Shown: positions 8,327 to 17,938, numbered from the stretch's first letter. The stretch: 41,985 nt of DNA from Dehalococcoidia bacterium (GCA_022450395.1 JAKUQE010000027.1:1-41985), one strand, 5' to 3'. The notes: generated by a model not told the origin, from the sequence alone. A program made the numbers and translations.

Positions 8327-8974
8327 TCACTCGCCGTCGGCCTGGTGGCCCACCAAACGTTCGATCAGCCCAGGCTCCATATGTTGGAAAGTTTCCAGGT
8401 CATCGGATATATCCAGGTCGAAGCCCAGACCAGGGCTGTAACAGATCGCCACGGAAACCTCCATCGCGGCCGCCGTGGAAAGGTGCTTGCTGAAACTCCT
8501 AGGCCCCAATTCAGGCCGGAATGGCAATCCCGCCGGAACCAGTATGGCGTTGGTCCCGCCGTCCCGCCGGGCCGGAGCCAGGGTAATGTTGGTGTTACGC
8601 CGGGATGACCGCAGCAGACTGTGCAGATCGCTGGGTTTCAGGAAGGGCAAGTCTCCCGCGATATACAAGGCCGCGACTTTACGGACGGCCAACTGCTCAA
8701 ATGCCTTACCTAGCGTATCGTTCAGATTCCGGCCCAATTCCTCCATCCAGATGCCATCGAAATTACGGGCCACGTTTTTGATTCTCTCGTCTCCCCCAAC
8801 CACCCAAAACATATCGATGGACGATCCCCGTATGGCGCCAAGGACCCTTCGTAGCATTCCCACTACCAAGTCGGATCTTTGCTCCGGCGTCATGTGAGGG
8901 GCCAGCCTGGTCTTACTTTGGGCCAATGGCTTCATCGGGATGATGGCTACCAGATCGGACGTTTCCTCTCTCAT
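8327..8974 (-). CDS. cofC: 2-phospho-L-lactate (or PEP) guanylyltransferase CofC
   Basis: 215 residues. It activates 2-phospholactate (PEP in some bacteria) with GTP to give the nucleotide intermediate used by CofD in F420 synthesis. The N-terminal nucleotidyltransferase motif VAIIPMKPLAQSKTRL (residues 8-23) and AALYIAGDLPFL match the CofC/FbiD family. Length is normal. Its ATG overlaps the cofD stop by 4 bp, which indicates translational coupling. Which substrate it prefers cannot be told from sequence alone. Confidence 0.92.
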   Translation of the reverse strand: MREETSDLVAIIPMKPLAQSKTRLAPHMTPEQRSDLVVGMLRRVLGAIRGSSIDMFWVVGGDERIKNVARNFDGIWMEELGRNLNDTLGKAFEQLAVRKVAALYIAGDLPFLKPSDLHSLLRSSRRNTNITLAPARRDGGTNAILVPAGLPFRPELGPRSFSKHLSTAAAMEVSVAICYSPGLGFDLDISDDLETFQHMEPGLIERLVGHQADGE

Positions 8975-9912
8975 GACATGTTGGCTGCCAAACCCATGAT
9001 ACGCTCCGCCAAAGCTACCTTATCAGCTTCCGTTTCCATGATTATATCTGCGGGAACGGCGTTGATACCCATTTCCTCGATGTCAGACGCCAAGCCGGAG
9101 TCTTGATGGTCTATCAAGAAGGCGTCGGTTATACCTTTGTACTGGCGGGCAACGGCCGCGCAGGACACGTCTTCTCCTAACTCTCCCATCATCTTGGCGG
9201 CCGGACCCCGCAACGCCGACCCTCCCACTATGGGGCTGACGGCGACGCGCAGGCCCGCGAAGGATTCCAATCCCTCTCTGACTCCTGGAATCGACAAGAT
9301 TGGGCCAACACTCAGGTAGGGATTGGACGGGCAAAGCACTAGAAGCTTGGCTTCTTCCATGGCGGATCTAAGGACCGGTGATGGCGTGGCCGACTCAGAT
9401 CCCTCGTACTTTACGCCAGTAACCCGGGGTTCGCAGCGCTGGCGAACGAAGTAGTCTTGCATCGCAAGTTCCCCGGAGGGGGTGGTCAAAAAGGTGCGCA
9501 CCGGTTGGTCGCTCATGGGCGCGACGCAGTGGTCCACTCCGAGCCGCGAACATAATTCTGCCGTTACTTCAGACAGAGTCGCCCCCTGTTGTAGTAATTG
9601 GGTGCGATGGATGTGAGTGGCCAGGTCACGGTCCCCCAGGCTGAACCAGGTATCGACGCCGTATCGCCCCAGCATGTCCAACGTGTTAAAGGTGTCTCCC
9701 ACCAACCCCCAGCCCGTATCCGGATTGGCCAGGCCAGCCAGAGTATACATCACGGTATCCAGGTCAGGGGAGACATGCAACCCATAGAAGGACTCGTCGT
9801 CACCGGTGTTGACCACGATCGCCAACTTATCCGGTGGCAATATTCTGGCGAATCCCAATGCCAACTTGGCGCCTCCCACACCCCCCGCCAGGGCCAGAAC
9901 CTCTACCGCCAT
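8971..9912 (-). CDS. cofD: 2-phospho-L-lactate transferase CofD
   Basis: 313 residues from the ATG at 9912. This start was chosen because the conserved N-terminus ([16 protein letters not shown]) then begins at about residue 4, as in family members. A TTG 36 bp upstream is in frame, but neither start has a clear ribosome-binding site. It transfers the phospholactyl (or PEP-derived) moiety to the riboflavin-like precursor Fo, giving F420-0. The motif [11 protein letters not shown] and the segment [16 protein letters not shown] are diagnostic. It overlaps cofC by 4 bp and is separated from cofH by a palindromic repeat. Confidence 0.93.
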   Translation of the reverse strand: MAVEVLALAGGVGGAKLALGFARILPPDKLAIVVNTGDDESFYGLHVSPDLDTVMYTLAGLANPDTGWGLVGDTFNTLDMLGRYGVDTWFSLGDRDLATHIHRTQLLQQGATLSEVTAELCSRLGVDHCVAPMSDQPVRTFLTTPSGELAMQDYFVRQRCEPRVTGVKYEGSESATPSPVLRSAMEEAKLLVLCPSNPYLSVGPILSIPGVREGLESFAGLRVAVSPIVGGSALRGPAAKMMGELGEDVSCAAVARQYKGITDAFLIDHQDSGLASDIEEMGINAVPADIIMETEADKVALAERIMGLAANMS

Positions 9913-9989
9913 CGCAACATGAGGGTAGGATCTATGAGTAACCTGCAAGCCGAACCAGGCTTAATCAGGACCTGGCGGATGACAAGAGA

Positions 9990-10130
9990 AGCCATTTCAA
10001 AAAGTGGTTCGACAAGCTCATCAAGAACGGTGAGGGTCTTGGGTTCCGCTCGTCCTGAACCCCGATTCCATCGGGGTCCCGTTCGTCCTGAGCCCGTCGA
10101 AGGGCCCGGCGCCCGAGCCTTGAAGTGGCT
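9990..10130. repeat. Palindromic dispersed element inside the cof operon
   Basis: An imperfect inverted repeat of about 140 bp. The ends AGCCATTTCAA and TTGAAGTGGCT pair. The inner arms contain TTCGACAAGCTCATCAAGAACGG and CCGTTCGTCCTGAGCCCGTCGAAGG. The centre holds a perfect hairpin, CCCCGAT-TCC-ATCGGGG (10060-10076). This is the REP/MITE-like TTCGTCCTGAGC..GTCGAAGG type found in many unrelated bacterial genomes. It separates cofH from cofD on the same transcript. Confidence 0.75.
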
Positions 10131-10131
10131 C

Positions 10132-11457
10132 CTAGGAGACAGCATGTTCCTGCTGGGTATCCTTCCTAGCCCGGTTGGGATGTTCGAATCTGAAAGAATC
10201 CATCTCTACTAACTTGCGGTAGGAGCCGAATATCTCCTCCACGTTGTCTCCGACTAGATCCAGCGGGTCCAGTGCTTCATCCGCGTCATCGAAAACGCGG
10301 CGTGGTGCGTAGGTGGTGTACCTTTCGACGGGTATTCGGCCCGCTTGGCGAATCATCTGACGGAACTCAGCGGGCCGCATCAGTTGGCCGTGTTGGGCGC
10401 CGGCGGATGTGGAGATGCTTTCGTTGATCAGCGTGCCGCCCAGATCGTTCACTCCGGCGTTCAACAGTAGTTGGGAGACCCGCGACCCCTCTTTAACCCA
10501 CGATGCCTGGATATTGGGTATCCAGTTATTCAGCATGATTCTGGCAATAGCGTGCACCTTTACTACGTCCATCCCGGTGGGCCCGGTGCGAACCCCTTCA
10601 TCCAGTGACTTCATGAACATGGGGGCTTCGGTATGCACGAAACTCAAGGGCACGAACTCGGTGATGCCACCGGTTTGCTTCTGAATGTCCCGCAGCAGGT
10701 CGATATGCCGGACTATATGTTCGTTAGTTTCCACGTGGCCGAACATTATGGTGGAAGTGGTGGGGATACCCAACTCGTGGGCAGTGATTATCACTTCCTT
10801 CCATTGGTCTACGGTGATCCGTCCGGGAGATATCCGGTCGCGCAGTTCCTGGTCCAATATCTCGGCTGAAGTGCCCGGAAGACTCCCCACCCCTGCGGCC
10901 TTCAATCCCTCCAAGTACTCCCGTATGGAGCAACGGGAGCGGATGGACCCATACAACACTTCCTCGGGAGAGAACCCGTGGATGTGGATATCAGGTAATT
11001 CCTCTTTGATGGCTTCGCACAGGCGGATGTACAGGTCGCCTTCCATCTGTGGTGGCAGTCCGGCCTGGATGCACACTTCGGTAGCTCCGTAGTCCCAGGC
11101 TTCTTTGGCGCGGCGGACGATCTCGTTTATTGGAAGGAAGTAGCCCTCTTCCTGCCGGAAGTCCCGGCTGAAGGCGCAAAAACCGCATCTTTTGATGCAG
11201 ACATTAGTGAAGTTTATGTTGCGGTTGACCACATAAGTGACGGCGTCTCCCACCGCCCTCCGCCTGAGTTCGTCGGCGGTCATGGCCATGGCGCTATATT
11301 CCAGGCCGGTCGTATCGAAGAGGATCAAAGCATCCTCGGCAGATACGTCCTTGCCTTCAAGGGCTTGGTTCAAAACCCTGGCAACCTCGGGGTCCACCAG
11401 GCCTATTAACGCTCCAACATCGGCGACATTGGGGCGGTCTTCCCTATTGGCCGGCAT
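10132..11457 (-). CDS. cofH: FO synthase subunit 2 (CofH), radical SAM
   Basis: 441 residues from the ATG at 11457, chosen because AAAGGGGG lies upstream and the start overlaps the cofG stop by 14 bp. A TTG 51 bp upstream is also open. With CofG it makes Fo, the 5-deazaflavin chromophore of F420. CofH joins tyrosine to 5-amino-6-ribitylaminouracil. The radical SAM cluster cysteines are in NVCIKRCGFCAFSR (about C87, C91, C94). The C-terminal region with NDLGGTLINESIS is typical of CofH/MqnC-like proteins, and cofG beside it favours CofH. Separate cofG and cofH genes are seen rather than a fused fbiC. Confidence 0.93.
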   Translation of the reverse strand: MPANREDRPNVADVGALIGLVDPEVARVLNQALEGKDVSAEDALILFDTTGLEYSAMAMTADELRRRAVGDAVTYVVNRNINFTNVCIKRCGFCAFSRDFRQEEGYFLPINEIVRRAKEAWDYGATEVCIQAGLPPQMEGDLYIRLCEAIKEELPDIHIHGFSPEEVLYGSIRSRCSIREYLEGLKAAGVGSLPGTSAEILDQELRDRISPGRITVDQWKEVIITAHELGIPTTSTIMFGHVETNEHIVRHIDLLRDIQKQTGGITEFVPLSFVHTEAPMFMKSLDEGVRTGPTGMDVVKVHAIARIMLNNWIPNIQASWVKEGSRVSQLLLNAGVNDLGGTLINESISTSAGAQHGQLMRPAEFRQMIRQAGRIPVERYTTYAPRRVFDDADEALDPLDLVGDNVEEIFGSYRKLVEMDSFRFEHPNRARKDTQQEHAVS

Positions 11458-12688
11458 AACGTTGAATTCCCCCTTTGACGTAACCTTTATGATCCGCCAA
11501 GCTCTCAACTTGGGCTGTTAACGAAGGGTCGAGGTACCGGTCTGTCTCCAAAAAGTACTCCGGGTATATCGGAAGTCTGGGCCTGAGTTCGTGTCCTTCC
11601 GCGCCGGTACGTTCCCGCAACTGGGCCAATCCTGGCCAGGGAGCCTCGGGATTGACGTAGTCGATTGTTAGGGGAGAAACCCCACCCCAATCGTTGATGC
11701 CCGCTCCGATATAGGCCTGGTAATCGTCTGAGTTCAGGTTGGGCGGGACCTGTATGTTCATATCCTGACCCAGGATCAATCGGGCAACGGCCACCGTCCA
11801 CAGCAGTTCATCCGAAGTAGCATCCGGCGCATCCTTCATGGGGGTGTCCGGCTTGGCCCGGAAGTTCTGAATTATCACTTCTTGGATGTGCCCGTGGGCG
11901 GCGTGGAGCTTCCGGATTGCCAGCAAGGCGTCGATACGTTCCATCCGGGTCTCTCCGATTCCAATGAGCAGCCCAGTGGTGAAAGGAACTCCCAACTCCC
12001 CAGCGATCTCGATGGTCCGGAGCCGCACCCTGGGACGCTTGCTGGGCGCGAATTCGTGGGGGCCGCCTTCTTCGTACAAACGAGGGCTGGTGCTTTCCAG
12101 CATCAAGCCCATGGAGGGATTGTAAGGGCGCAGGGCCGCCATCTCCTGGCGGCTCATCGTTCCCGGATTGGCGTGGGGTAGAAGGGAAGTCTCCTCCACA
12201 ACCAACTTGCACATGGCTGTCAGATATTCCAGAGTCGTGCGGTAACCTCTGATTGCAAGCCACTCCTTGGCTTCGGGATACCGGGCTTCCGGGCGTTCTC
12301 CCAGGGTGAAAAGTGCTTCGGTGCAGCCCAGCCGCTGCCCGGCTTGCGCCACTTCCAGCACCTCTTCCGGTGTCATGTAAAGGCGCTCGCCGGCCTCACC
12401 GGGGTCTTGGCGGAAGGTGCAGTAGGAGCAAAAATCGCGGCACAAACGGGTCAGAGGGATAAACACCTTGGGGGAGAATGTAACCGTCTTGCCTTTGCCC
12501 ATGTCCCGAATCTGGGCCGCAGCGTGGCAGAGCTCGTTCAAACTTGAACCGCTCGCGTCAACGAATACGGATGCCGCTTCCCCAGGTAATTCCTCCCCCG
12601 ACCGGGCCGAGTCTAGGACTTCCCATAAGGGAATGGTTGAGGCACTCATTAAAGGCGCGCCTGGTTTAGCTGTTGAAACGTTCAACAC
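11444..12688 (-). CDS. cofG: FO synthase subunit 1 (CofG), radical SAM
   Basis: 414 residues from GTG. It generates the 5'-deoxyadenosyl radical that closes the deazaflavin ring of Fo. The cluster motif CRDFCSYC is at C83, C87 and C90. GLLIGIGET and the C-terminal INDWGGVSPLTIDYVNPE are strong CofG signatures. The N-terminus is longer than in archaeal CofG, and the ATG at 12649 (residue 14) is a possible start; neither start has a strong ribosome-binding site. It is the first gene of the cof operon, behind a plausible promoter at 12801-12829 and a 17-bp palindrome that touches the GTG codon. Confidence 0.93.
   Translation of the reverse strand: MLNVSTAKPGAPLMSASTIPLWEVLDSARSGEELPGEAASVFVDASGSSLNELCHAAAQIRDMGKGKTVTFSPKVFIPLTRLCRDFCSYCTFRQDPGEAGERLYMTPEEVLEVAQAGQRLGCTEALFTLGERPEARYPEAKEWLAIRGYRTTLEYLTAMCKLVVEETSLLPHANPGTMSRQEMAALRPYNPSMGLMLESTSPRLYEEGGPHEFAPSKRPRVRLRTIEIAGELGVPFTTGLLIGIGETRMERIDALLAIRKLHAAHGHIQEVIIQNFRAKPDTPMKDAPDATSDELLWTVAVARLILGQDMNIQVPPNLNSDDYQAYIGAGINDWGGVSPLTIDYVNPEAPWPGLAQLRERTGAEGHELRPRLPIYPEYFLETDRYLDPSLTAQVESLADHKGYVKGGIQRYAGQ
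12671..12687. promoter_or_regulatory. 17-bp palindrome at the cofG start
   Basis: TGTTGAA-ACG-TTCAACA is a perfect inverted repeat with 7-bp arms. It overlaps the GTG start of cofG. It is a possible operator or translational control element. No regulator gene is adjacent. Confidence 0.4.
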
Positions 12689-12800
12689 TCTCTAACTCGC
12701 TGAGTACAACACGTCTGGCGAGGCTTCAAGCTTCGCATTATCCGTTAGAGTCTGCAGCGGCAGATGGTTCGCTACCCTATCCCTAGGTAGGCAGGAACAT

Positions 12801-12829
12801 ATTGTAACTTTTCACCCTGACCCAAGCAA
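12801..12829 (-). promoter_or_regulatory. Putative cof-operon promoter
   Basis: On the minus strand: TTGCTT (12829-12824), a 17-bp spacer, and TACAAT (12806-12801). The -10 box matches 5 of 6 consensus bases, the -35 only 3 of 6. It lies about 115 bp before the cofG start, in the gap after ruvB. Confidence 0.5.
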
Positions 12830-12917
12830 CTATCGCCGTATCTAAGGGCGTAAACAAATAGAAGATGTTGGTAGGGGTTTTGCGTGATTGTACAGCAGGA
12901 CAACCGGCCCGTGGCCG

Positions 12918-13946
12918 TTAAAGCCCGGCCAGACGGCTTTGGTCTGACGGTTCGGCTCGTTGATAGGTCTTGCCCAGGTACTCATAGGCCGCCCTGGTGG
13001 CCATCCGTCCCCTGGGCGTCCGGTCTAAGAAGCCAAGTTGTAAAAGGTAGGGCTCCAGGACGTCCATGATTGTGTCGGAGTCTTCGTTGATCGACGCCGC
13101 CAAGGTCTCCAAGCCCACTGGTCCGCCGTCGAATTTGTCAATGAGACTCGATAACAGACGGTGGTCCGACTGATCCAACCCCAATTTGTCCACGCTTAGT
13201 TGTTCCAATCCAGCCCGGGCTACGTCGCCCGTTACCCGGTTGTCCGCCATGACCAGCGCGTAATCTCTGGTGCGTTTCAGCAGCCGGTTGGCGATGCGCG
13301 GGGTGCCCCGAGAGCGGGAGGCAATCTCATCCAGCCCGTCCGGATCGGCTTCCATCTCGAGGATCCGGGCGGACCGGGATACGATTATCTTCATGTCCGC
13401 AGGCTGGTAGTACTCCAGCCGGAACACCGAGCCGAACCGGTCGCGCAGAGGGGCGCTGAGCAGCGAGAACCTGGTGGTAGCCCCCACCAAAGTGAAAGGG
13501 TTGATGCGGAGATTGACGCTTCTGGCCGCTAATCCTTTGCCCACCATCCACGACAGGAAGAAGTCCTCCATGGCCGAATATAAGACTTCTTCCACAACCC
13601 GATGCAACCGGTGAATCTCGTCGATGAACAGAACGCTGCCCGGTTGTAAGCCGGTGAGAATCGCCGCCATATCCCCGGCGCGTTCTATGGCCGGGCCCGA
13701 GGTAACGCGGATCTCCGAATCCATTTCATGGGCGATTATGTGAGCTAATGTGGTCTTTCCCAGGCCGGGTGGTCCGTAAATAACCACGTGGTCCAGAGGT
13801 TCGCCGCGTATCTTGGAGGCTTGGATGGCGATGCTGAGGTTGTCTTTCACATGGGCTTGCCCAACAAAATCATCCAAGCGCCGGGGCCGCAGAGATAAGT
13901 CTATGTCGTCGGGCTGGCTTTCGCCGGAGATCAGCCGTTGCGCCAT
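12918..13946 (-). CDS. ruvB: Holliday junction branch migration helicase RuvB
   Basis: 342 residues from the ATG at 13946, preceded by GGAGGGGG with 5-bp spacing; a GTG five codons earlier is part of that ribosome-binding site. It is the AAA+ motor that drives branch migration with RuvA. Walker [10 protein letters not shown] is at about 58-66, Walker B with FIDEIHRL at about 107-114, the sensor/arginine-finger region [17 protein letters not shown] in the middle, and the C-terminal winged helix with [10 protein letters not shown]. Neither ruvA nor ruvC is adjacent. It is transcribed in the same direction as the cof genes, 229 bp upstream of cofG. Confidence 0.96.
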   Translation of the reverse strand: MAQRLISGESQPDDIDLSLRPRRLDDFVGQAHVKDNLSIAIQASKIRGEPLDHVVIYGPPGLGKTTLAHIIAHEMDSEIRVTSGPAIERAGDMAAILTGLQPGSVLFIDEIHRLHRVVEEVLYSAMEDFFLSWMVGKGLAARSVNLRINPFTLVGATTRFSLLSAPLRDRFGSVFRLEYYQPADMKIIVSRSARILEMEADPDGLDEIASRSRGTPRIANRLLKRTRDYALVMADNRVTGDVARAGLEQLSVDKLGLDQSDHRLLSSLIDKFDGGPVGLETLAASINEDSDTIMDVLEPYLLQLGFLDRTPRGRMATRAAYEYLGKTYQRAEPSDQSRLAGL

Positions 13947-14156
13947 GTCGTCCCCCTCCACAAAACCCCATCAACAAAGCCGCGGCCAAGCTCTCAATGC
14001 AAGCTCAAATTGAATGAGGCTCGGAGCGCAGAGAAAGGAGCAATCCTTTCGGCCTAATTCTAGGTTAGGGCTGGGAGAGCGTCAAGGAACAAATGGCGCG
14101 GGATTCCTGGGGAATGGAGTTATGTAACACCGGTCGTTGACACCTCTGTGGTCCAA

Positions 14157-15407
14157 TCACCCTTCGAACTTCCGGAACACTAGGCAGGCGTTCTGGCCGC
14201 CAAAGCCGAACGCGTTGGAAAGGACCACTCGAACGTTCGACTGACGGGAGTGGTTGGGTACATAGTCTAAGTCGCATTCCGGGTCTGGATCCTGGTAATT
14301 GATCGTCGGGTGGATGACGCCTTCGCTGATGGTTTTCAAGCAGGCCACGGCCTCCAAAGACCCCGAGGCGCCCAGGGAATGACCGATCATAGACTTGGTG
14401 GAGCTGATGGGAATCTCATACGCCCGATCGCCGAACAGCTGTTTGATGGCCACCGTTTCCAGGGCGTCATTGAGTGGAGTGGAAGTCCCGTGGGCGTTGA
14501 TGTAGTCCACATCCCCAAGGCCTACCCCAGCGTCTAATAACGCCAGCCGCATCGCCTCGGTCGCACTGGCGCCTGACTCCTCAGGCTGCACCAAATGCCC
14601 GGCGTCGGAGGTGCAGCCAAACCCGGCTATCTCGCCAAGGATCACCGCATCTCGTCCCAGGGCGTGCTCTAAACTCTCCAGAACCAAGATCGCCGAACCT
14701 TCACTGGGAACAAATCCGTCGCGGTTGGCATCGAAAGGACGGCTGGCCTTTTCAGGTTCCTCGTTGTGGGTGGTCAACGCCCGCATAACCGCGAATCCCG
14801 CCAATCCCAATTGGCTGATTCCGGCCTCCGTGCCGCCGGCCAAAACCACGTCCGCGGCGCCCCGGCGGATCACGTCCAACGCTTGGCCGATAGCCTGGTT
14901 TGACGAAGCGCAAGCCGTGGTGGCGGTAGCGTTATAGCCATGAGCCCCCACAAACCGGCTAACGTTGGCCGCGGCCATGTTGGGCAAGACCATGGGGAAG
15001 AAGAAGGGCGTCATCCTCATACCGCCCCGTTCCGCCAATACCCGGCAGTTGTCCTCCAGAGTCGGGAAACCGCCGTTGCCGTTGCCCAGAACCACGCCAA
15101 CTCGGTAGGGGTTTTCCCGGGAGATATCCAGGCCGGCCGACTCCACCGCCGTCAAACCGGCGGCTACGGCCAGTTGAGAGAACCGGGCCATTCTCCTGGA
15201 TTCTTTATTGTCCATATACTGGGCGGGATCGAAGTCTCTTACCTCGCCGGCGATTCTGCAAGGGTAATCGGTGGGGTCGCACAACGTCATCGGCCCGATG
15301 CCCGGTTTGCCGGCCACCAAGTTGGCCCAGAAAGCATCGGGGGTCTGTCCCAACGGGGTCATCGCCCCCATGCCAGTGACTACAATCCTGGAACGGTCAG
15401 ATGTCAC
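14157..15407 (-). CDS. fabF: 3-oxoacyl-ACP synthase II (FabF), copy 1
   Basis: 416 residues. It condenses malonyl-ACP with acyl-ACP in fatty-acid elongation. A KAS II thiolase fold is clear: [12 protein letters not shown] at the N-terminus, nucleophile Cys166 in TACASSNQ, the histidine motifs HGTSTPLND and [12 protein letters not shown], and the C-terminal [13 protein letters not shown]. All three catalytic residues are present. It lies 54 bp downstream of folC on the same strand and may share its transcript. A second FabF-type gene at 21119 is clearly distinct in sequence, so the two are not a recent duplication. Confidence 0.94.
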   Translation of the reverse strand: MTSDRSRIVVTGMGAMTPLGQTPDAFWANLVAGKPGIGPMTLCDPTDYPCRIAGEVRDFDPAQYMDNKESRRMARFSQLAVAAGLTAVESAGLDISRENPYRVGVVLGNGNGGFPTLEDNCRVLAERGGMRMTPFFFPMVLPNMAAANVSRFVGAHGYNATATTACASSNQAIGQALDVIRRGAADVVLAGGTEAGISQLGLAGFAVMRALTTHNEEPEKASRPFDANRDGFVPSEGSAILVLESLEHALGRDAVILGEIAGFGCTSDAGHLVQPEESGASATEAMRLALLDAGVGLGDVDYINAHGTSTPLNDALETVAIKQLFGDRAYEIPISSTKSMIGHSLGASGSLEAVACLKTISEGVIHPTINYQDPDPECDLDYVPNHSRQSNVRVVLSNAFGFGGQNACLVFRKFEG

Positions 15408-15461
15408 GCCTCATTCTCCTTGGTAGGTCCGGTCCGTCCCGGAACAGATCCGGGAACTCCC

Positions 15462-16832
15462 CTAGCTAGTCCTCAAATCAGCGGGCAATAGGTCCGGGTA
15501 CAGCTCTGGCTCTATCCCTAATATTTCTTCCCTCACTTCCGCGGCCACAAAGAGTGATCCCGTAGCCAAGATCAGATCTCCTTCATCGGCCAGATCCCGT
15601 GCCTGAGTCAGCGCCTCGGCCAATGTGGCAGTCTCCGTCACGTCGATATCGTGTTCATTAAACAGGGATGCTATCTGCACGGGGGGAGTGGACCTGGGGT
15701 GGCGAGACCGGGATGCGAAAACCACCGGGTTCATTTTTGCCAACCGGCCCACCATCTTGGCGACGCTCTTGTCACGGGAAAATCCTACCACCAGGAACAA
15801 TCGCCGGAAATTAATGTAGCGCTCCAACGATTCCAGCAAAGCATCCATGGAATATTCATTATGGGCGCCGTCGACTACAATGACGGGATCCCGGCCCAGT
15901 ACCTCCATGCGGCAAGGCCATACCACCTTCTCAAATCCCTGCTGTATCGCTTCATCGGAGATTGGATGGCCCTGATTTTGCAGCGCTTCCAATGCGGCCA
16001 CGGCGGTAGCGGCGTTTTCCAACTGGAATCTGCCCAAAAGGGGCACCCTCAGCTGGTAGGTTTGGTCGCGGCCTGCCACCGTCAATTCTTGGCCGTCGAT
16101 CGAAGAAAGACCCAGAGACCAGGTTACATCTTTGCCCACCAGGATAGAGGTGGCCGATAGCGAATGACACACATCCAGGATAACCGAAAGCGCTTCGGGT
16201 TTCTGGGGGGCGACTACGACCGTTCCTCCGGTTTTGATAATACCGGCCTTTTCCCGGGCAATCTCGCCGATGGTATCTCCCAAGATCGTCGTATGGTCCA
16301 GGCTTATTGACGTGATGATAGACACATCGGCACTGACAACGTTGGTGGCGTCCAACCGACCTCCCAATCCGACCTCGATGATCTGGAAATCGGTTTTATT
16401 CCCGGCGAAGCATTGGAACGCCATACCGGTCATGAATTCGAAGAGGGTAACCGGTCCCAGCCCTTCGTGCCGTCCGACCCACTCATGATGGGGCCAAAGC
16501 TCTTCCACCAACCCGCTGAATTCCTCTTCGGAGATGGGGATCGTGTTTCTACGTATGCGCTCGCGAAAGCTGTGCAAGTGGGGCGACGAGTAAAATCCGG
16601 TACGGTACCCGGCGGCGTGCAAGGCGGAGTCGCAGAGAGCCGCGGTGCTGCCCTTGCCTTTGGTGCCGGCGACATGGATAGCACGGGCGGCGTTATGAGG
16701 GTCGCCTAACCGATGGAGCAAACGCTCGATCCGTCCCAGATCGAAGATCGCCTTTTGCCGGGGACCAACCGGGTGGTTACGCTCGTGGTCTACCAGGGAG
16801 AGCAAGAGGTCGATGGCGTCGGGATATTTCAA
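15462..16832 (-). CDS. folC: Folylpolyglutamate/dihydrofolate synthase FolC
   Basis: 456 residues. A Mur-ligase-type enzyme that adds glutamate to folates, and in many bacteria also to dihydropteroate. The P-loop HVAGTKGKGST is at residues 53-63. GYRTGFYSSPHLHSFRERI and VGLGGRLDATN are family signatures, and the C-terminal ligase domain includes VVDGAHNEYSMDAL. The start is TTG, supported by GGGAGGGG six bases upstream. It comes 36 bp after the NDUFA9-like gene and before fabF on the same strand. Whether both FolC activities are present cannot be read from the sequence. Confidence 0.94.
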   Translation of the reverse strand: MKYPDAIDLLLSLVDHERNHPVGPRQKAIFDLGRIERLLHRLGDPHNAARAIHVAGTKGKGSTAALCDSALHAAGYRTGFYSSPHLHSFRERIRRNTIPISEEEFSGLVEELWPHHEWVGRHEGLGPVTLFEFMTGMAFQCFAGNKTDFQIIEVGLGGRLDATNVVSADVSIITSISLDHTTILGDTIGEIAREKAGIIKTGGTVVVAPQKPEALSVILDVCHSLSATSILVGKDVTWSLGLSSIDGQELTVAGRDQTYQLRVPLLGRFQLENAATAVAALEALQNQGHPISDEAIQQGFEKVVWPCRMEVLGRDPVIVVDGAHNEYSMDALLESLERYINFRRLFLVVGFSRDKSVAKMVGRLAKMNPVVFASRSRHPRSTPPVQIASLFNEHDIDVTETATLAEALTQARDLADEGDLILATGSLFVAAEVREEILGIEPELYPDLLPADLRTS

Positions 16833-16868
16833 TTGATGCCCCTCCCTACCCAGCTACCGGCTGCCCGG

Positions 16869-17819
16869 CTAGTGGTCGCGAAGATGGGCGGGCATGGAGC
16901 CCAGAGCGATCTTGACACCGTCCCAGAAGCCCACCGATCTAATGAATTCTATGTTACCCTCCAGCGGCCTCGGGGTAAACCCAAAGGTCTCCTGGACGAT
17001 AGAGGTTTCGGCCACGTTCCTGATCGCAATCATCTTCAATTGGTCCGTGGTTACAGGCGGCCTTGACACCACCTTCTGAAGTATCACCGTGGCGATGTAC
17101 ATCATCCATACCGGCACATGTAGGCGCAACCGTCGCTTGCCCAGAGTCCGGGCTATCAGCGAGATCACTTCGTTATAGCTTAGCTGATCAGGTCCCCCAA
17201 TCTCCACAGTCTTGCTCTTCAGGTCTTCCCGGTCCACTGTCAACGCCAGGCACCGGGCCATGTCTGCCACTGCGATGGGTTGAAAACGGTTTCTGCCCGA
17301 TCCGGCCACCGGCACGACTGGTGTTGTTCTTACCAACCCCGCCAGCGTGTTGAGAAATTCGTCTCCCGGGCCGAACATTATGGAAGGCCTTAATATCGTA
17401 TATGACAATCCACTGTTTATCACCTCCTGATCTCCCCGCCACTTACTATATAAGTAGGGATACCCGGCGTCATTGGTGGCGCCCAGAGCACTAACTTGTA
17501 TGAAGTGTTTGACCCCGACTTCCTTGGCAGCCGCGACAACGTTGGCTACACCTTGCCGGTTGATCAGGTCGTAGGTCCGGTTTCGTGACTTTCGGATGAT
17601 TCCCACCAGGTGAATCACCGCTTCAACGTCGTAGAACGCTCCCGCCAACGCTTCGGGATCGCTGACACTGCCGTAATGGACCTCAACCGACCGGTCGGGG
17701 AACATCCGTTCATTGCCGGGAGTATGGACCAGGCAGCGGACGCGATGATGATGCTCCTGCAGCTCCCGGACCACGGCCCGGCCCAAAAACCCGGTGGCTC
17801 CTGTTACCAAAACCAGCAT
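16869..17819 (-). CDS. NDUFA9-like atypical SDR (NAD(P)H-binding) protein
   Basis: 316 residues. The glycine-rich nucleotide site GATGFLG is at 7-13. VIHLVGIIRKS, the YLYSKWRGD segment and SYTILRPSIMFGPGDEFLN are typical of the complex I NDUFA9 / atypical SDR_a5 branch. The family includes complex I accessory proteins and uncharacterised bacterial homologues that may act on quinones or lipids. A hydrophobic stretch near residues 234-248 could touch the membrane. It is the first gene of the leftward folC-fabF group, with ATG and a weak upstream AAGG. The role is not established. Confidence 0.8.
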   Translation of the reverse strand: MLVLVTGATGFLGRAVVRELQEHHHRVRCLVHTPGNERMFPDRSVEVHYGSVSDPEALAGAFYDVEAVIHLVGIIRKSRNRTYDLINRQGVANVVAAAKEVGVKHFIQVSALGATNDAGYPYLYSKWRGDQEVINSGLSYTILRPSIMFGPGDEFLNTLAGLVRTTPVVPVAGSGRNRFQPIAVADMARCLALTVDREDLKSKTVEIGGPDQLSYNEVISLIARTLGKRRLRLHVPVWMMYIATVILQKVVSRPPVTTDQLKMIAIRNVAETSIVQETFGFTPRPLEGNIEFIRSVGFWDGVKIALGSMPAHLRDH

Positions 17820-17892
17820 TACCGCATATTCACCTTATTGGATTTCGAAACCATTTCCTCGTAATATTTAAAAATTCAACCCAACAGAAGGA

Positions 17893-17938
17893 AGACCTAT
17901 CGGTCTGGTTATTATAATATAGGACCGAATATCGGTCC
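17893..17938. promoter_or_regulatory. Paired palindromes around a two-way -10 box
   Basis: AGACC-TATC-GGTCT (17893-17906) and GGACCGA-ATA-TCGGTCC (17922-17938) both contain ATCGGTC. Their centres are about 30 bp apart, three helical turns. ATTATAAT between them reads as TATAAT on both strands. It lies between the divergent NDUFA9-like gene and the LLM gene, so it looks like operators around a divergent promoter. No consensus -35 is seen. Confidence 0.55.
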
